Positions 6,208-7,659 of a stretch of DNA of 7,659 nucleotides are shown piece by piece (within the stretch, counting starts at the first letter, position 1; each line of letters begins with the position of its first letter). Both the position numbers and the translations under genes were made by a program. Under the pieces are notes generated by a model. The model saw only the letters and a list, made by a program, of their open reading frames with translations. It did no database searches and had not been told where the DNA came from. The stretch is from Alphaproteobacteria bacterium (lineage in GTDB: Bacteria; Pseudomonadota; Alphaproteobacteria; UBA6615): the NCBI GenBank assembly GCA_030831135.1, contig JAURLR010000340.1, positions 1 through 7,659 on the forward strand, written 5' to 3'.

Positions 6208-6984
6208 TTACTGGGCGTAGGACGGATCAATCCGGTCGAGGCGTCGAAGCCAGGCTGGCCAGTCGGCGCTGCCGCGCCCGGCATTGTGGGATTTGCGCTG
6301 TTCCACATAGATATCCAGCACCTCTTCCGAGGGCATCGCATATTCCGAACCTGCCGCCTGCTGCTGGAGCTGCAATTTACAGGCGATTTCCAGATCGCGC
6401 ATCAGGATGAAGGCGTCCCGCATCGTTTTGCCCACCGTGACGGGGCCATGGTTGCGCATCAGGAGCGTGTGCTTGTCACCCAGCGCCGCGGCGATTTCCG
6501 CACGTTCGCTCAGGTTTTCGGTAATGCCCTGATAGTCGTGATAGCCCACATTCTTCCAGAACTGCATACCCGTCTGGGAGAGCGGCAACACGCCATCGGG
6601 CTGGTTTGCGACAATGATGCATTCGGGGATATGGGTGTGGAAGGCCGCGTTGATGTCCGGACGGGCCTGCATCAGGCCGCCATGCAGGGTGAAACCCGGC
6701 TTGTTCACATGCAGGCTCTCATCGACGTCATCATTGCGGGAATCCACCTTCACCAGATTGGATGCCGTGACCTCGTCGTAAAGCAGCTCATGGGCCTTGA
6801 TGAGGAAGAAATCCGGCTCGCCGGGCACCCGGATCGAGACGTGGTTGTAGATCGAGTCGGCCCAATTGTAGAGGTGGACCAGACGATAGGCGGCGGCCAG
6901 ATCGACACGGGCCTGCCATTCCTCGGGGCTGACCTGATCACGCACCGAGGGCACATCACGAAGTTGGACGACGTTGCTGGTCAT
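6208..6984 (-). CDS. Class II aldolase/adducin-family protein, adducin-like subgroup
   Basis: A 258-residue protein with one class II aldolase/adducin N-terminal domain (about 24-210). The zinc-binding histidines are present: H116 and H118 in AAFHTHIP and H179 in RNHGPV. Other family marks are NHVSIRVPG (47-55) and ARPDINAAFHTH (107-118). At the position where fuculose- and ribulose-phosphate aldolases carry the catalytic glutamate (four residues before a conserved His, here H101) this protein has Gly97, in NKPGFTLHGGL. That pattern is seen in the adducin-like branch, so a retro-aldol role is uncertain. The ATG at 6984 is preceded by AAAGGA (6997-6992) with a seven-base spacer. The frame stays open to an ATG at 7068, but those 28 extra codons are only a read-through of an intergenic repeat. 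It lies 21 bases upstream of the hydrolase and likely shares its transcript. Confidence 0.9.
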   Translation of the reverse strand: MTSNVVQLRDVPSVRDQVSPEEWQARVDLAAAYRLVHLYNWADSIYNHVSIRVPGEPDFFLIKAHELLYDEVTASNLVKVDSRNDDVDESLHVNKPGFTLHGGLMQARPDINAAFHTHIPECIIVANQPDGVLPLSQTGMQFWKNVGYHDYQGITENLSERAEIAAALGDKHTLLMRNHGPVTVGKTMRDAFILMRDLEIACKLQLQQQAAGSEYAMPSEEVLDIYVEQRKSHNAGRGSADWPAWLRRLDRIDPSYAQ

Positions 6985-6991
6985 TTTCCGA

Positions 6992-6997
6992 TCCTTT
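6992..6997 (-). promoter_or_regulatory. Ribosome binding site deciding the aldolase-family start
   Basis: Read on the minus strand, AAAGGA is followed by the seven-base spacer TCGGAAA and then ATG at 6984. No comparable site precedes the upstream in-frame ATG at 7068, which lies in a repeat. This supports the 258-residue product. Confidence 0.7.
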
Positions 6998-7007
6998 GGT
7001 GGGTTCA

Positions 7008-7056
7008 ACCCTCTCCCTGAGGGAGAGGGTGGTGAGCGAAGCGAACCGGGTGAGGG
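7008..7056. repeat. Palindromic intergenic repeat, copy A
   Basis: ACCCTCTCCCT (7008-7018) and AGGGAGAGGGT (7020-7030) are a perfect 11-base inverted repeat around one G. It is followed by GGTGAGCGAAGCGAACC and GGGTGAGGG (7048-7056). On the minus strand this reads CCCTCACCC, then the palindrome, a style of short intergenic repeat found many times in alphaproteobacterial and other proteobacterial genomes. I recognise the pattern but cannot assign it to a named family here. Confidence 0.75.
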
Positions 7057-7083
7057 TTTACGGTCCATCGCGGTTCGCTCACC
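7031..7083. repeat. Inverted repeat linking the two repeat copies
   Basis: GGTGAGCGAA (7031-7040) is the exact reverse complement of TTCGCTCACC (7074-7083). The intervening 33 bases include part of copy A and the in-frame ATG at 7068 (minus strand). Together with copies A and B it makes the whole spacer between the FAD enzyme and the aldolase gene highly structured. Confidence 0.65.
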
Positions 7084-7094
7084 GACATCTTACC

Positions 7095-7129
7095 CCCTCA
7101 CCCCAACCCCTCTCCCCTTGAGAGAGGGG
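7095..7129. repeat. Palindromic intergenic repeat, copy B
   Basis: CCCTCACCC (7095-7103) is followed by CCCCTCTC (7107-7114) and its reverse complement GAGAGGGG (7122-7129) with a seven-base loop. This matches the order of elements in copy A read on the other strand, so the two copies are inverted relative to each other. On the plus strand the hairpin is followed by CTTTTCT, which looks like a terminator tail, but no plus-strand gene ends here. It lies directly after the stop codon of the minus-strand FAD enzyme. Confidence 0.75.
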
Positions 7130-7134
7130 CTTTT

Positions 7135-7659
7135 CTAAACCCGAACGATCTTGCCCGGGTTCATGATGTTATCAGGATCGAAGGCCAGCTTGAGGGTGCG
7201 CATCAGGCTGACCGCCTCGCCGTGCTCGGCAATCAGGAAATCCATCTTGCCTGCGCCGACGCCGTGTTCACCAGTGCACGTCCCCCCCAGCGCAATCGCA
7301 CGCTGGACGAGCCGCTCGGTACATTCCTTGACCCGTTTGAGTTCATCCTTGTCGTCGGGGTCGAGCAGGAAGATGCAGTGGAAATTCCCGTCACCAGCAT
7401 GTCCGACGATCGGCACTTCGAAACCGGACGCGCGGGTATCCTGTTCGGTGGCCAGCAGGCATTCCGCCAGCCGTGAAATCGGCACACAGACATCCGTGGA
7501 CAGGCCCTGCTTGCCCGGTGCCTTGGCCAGAGCCGCATAATAGCCGTCATGGCGCGCCTGCCAGAGATGGTTGCGCTCTTCCTGACTGGCGGTCCACTGG
7601 AAGGCCGAACCGCCGAAATCATCGGCGATCTCGCGCACCGTATTGGCCTGTTCCTCGAC
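7135..7659 (-). CDS. FAD-linked oxidase, D-lactate dehydrogenase (cytochrome)/glycolate oxidase GlcD type, C-terminal part
   Basis: The last 175 codons of a gene that continues beyond the right edge; the start and the N-terminal FAD-binding domain are not in the window. The visible part is the FAD-oxidase C-terminal domain. It carries VGHAGDGNFHC (about 7407-7375), whose histidines belong to the active or metal site, GTCTGEHGVGAGK (about 7284-7246), and the C-terminal PDNIMNPGKIV. The segment TDVCVPISRLAE also matches the D-lactate dehydrogenase (LDHD/Dld) branch more closely than GlcD, by my recollection of those families. The expected reaction is oxidation of a D-2-hydroxy acid to the 2-oxo acid, with electrons passed to cytochrome or quinone. 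A GTG at 7638 is not the start: the frame remains open to the edge and reads VEEQANT, as expected in the family. It precedes the aldolase-hydrolase-NIPSNAP genes on the same strand, separated by the repeat spacer. Confidence 0.9.
   Translation of the reverse strand, partial: VEEQANTVREIADDFGGSAFQWTASQEERNHLWQARHDGYYAALAKAPGKQGLSTDVCVPISRLAECLLATEQDTRASGFEVPIVGHAGDGNFHCIFLLDPDDKDELKRVKECTERLVQRAIALGGTCTGEHGVGAGKMDFLIAEHGEAVSLMRTLKLAFDPDNIMNPGKIVRV

Noticed and set aside
6286..7020. Open frame (244 codons) on the plus strand opposite the aldolase-family gene
   Set aside because: It is a complement of a gene with intact zinc ligands and a good start site; its own product shows no recognisable domain.
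7008..7129. CRISPR array
   Set aside because: There are only two copies, in opposite orientation, without regular spacers or nearby cas genes; they fit a palindromic intergenic repeat.
7107..7135. Rho-independent terminator on the plus strand (hairpin followed by CTTTTCT)
   Set aside because: No plus-strand gene ends nearby. The hairpin is part of repeat copy B, and the T-rich tail overlaps the end of the minus-strand FAD gene.
7636..7638. GTG as the start of the FAD-linked oxidase gene
   Set aside because: The frame continues to the window edge with family-like sequence (VEEQANT), and the protein would lack its FAD-binding domain.

Overview
The window is GC-rich, tightly packed bacterial DNA. 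Gene content (cinA-family protein, paired EamA permeases, adducin-type aldolase homologue, COG4188-like hydrolase, NIPSNAP) and the CCCTCACCC/CCCTCTCCC intergenic repeats suggest an alphaproteobacterium. This is inference from protein style and composition; no rRNA or other phylogenetic marker is present, so I cannot name a genus.

Plus strand, 1-4846. A probable three-gene operon comes first: a DinB-family putative metalloenzyme (71-598), an isopenicillin N synthase-like 2-oxoglutarate/Fe(II) dioxygenase (624-1598) and a two-domain CinA-family protein (1618-2850). Gaps are 25 and 19 bases and each gene has a good ribosome binding site. An 89-base spacer with a nested inverted repeat separates this from two tandem EamA/DMT permeases (2940-3908 and 3905-4846) that overlap by ATGA and are clear paralogues.

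Minus strand, 4853-7659 (read right to left). A D-lactate dehydrogenase/glycolate oxidase-type FAD enzyme is cut by the right edge of the window. It is followed by about 150 bases holding two oppositely oriented copies of a GC-rich palindromic repeat. Then come a class II aldolase/adducin-family protein (6208-6984), a membrane-anchored or exported alpha/beta hydrolase (5170-6186) and a small NIPSNAP-family protein (4853-5173). The last two overlap by ATGA. The two strands converge with six bases between the stop codons, inside a small palindrome.

Working together: the plus-strand trio looks like small-molecule or nucleotide-related housekeeping of unknown substrate. The minus-strand set looks catabolic (ester hydrolysis, a carbonyl or hydroxy-acid step, FAD-linked hydroxy-acid oxidation), but no pathway can be assigned. 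The clearest oddities are the CinA C-terminal domain, which has lost its deamidase signature residues, the aldolase homologue lacking the class II catalytic glutamate, the tandem permease pair, and the paired repeats. I saw no CRISPR array, tRNA, rRNA, transposase, phage gene or recognisable defence system.
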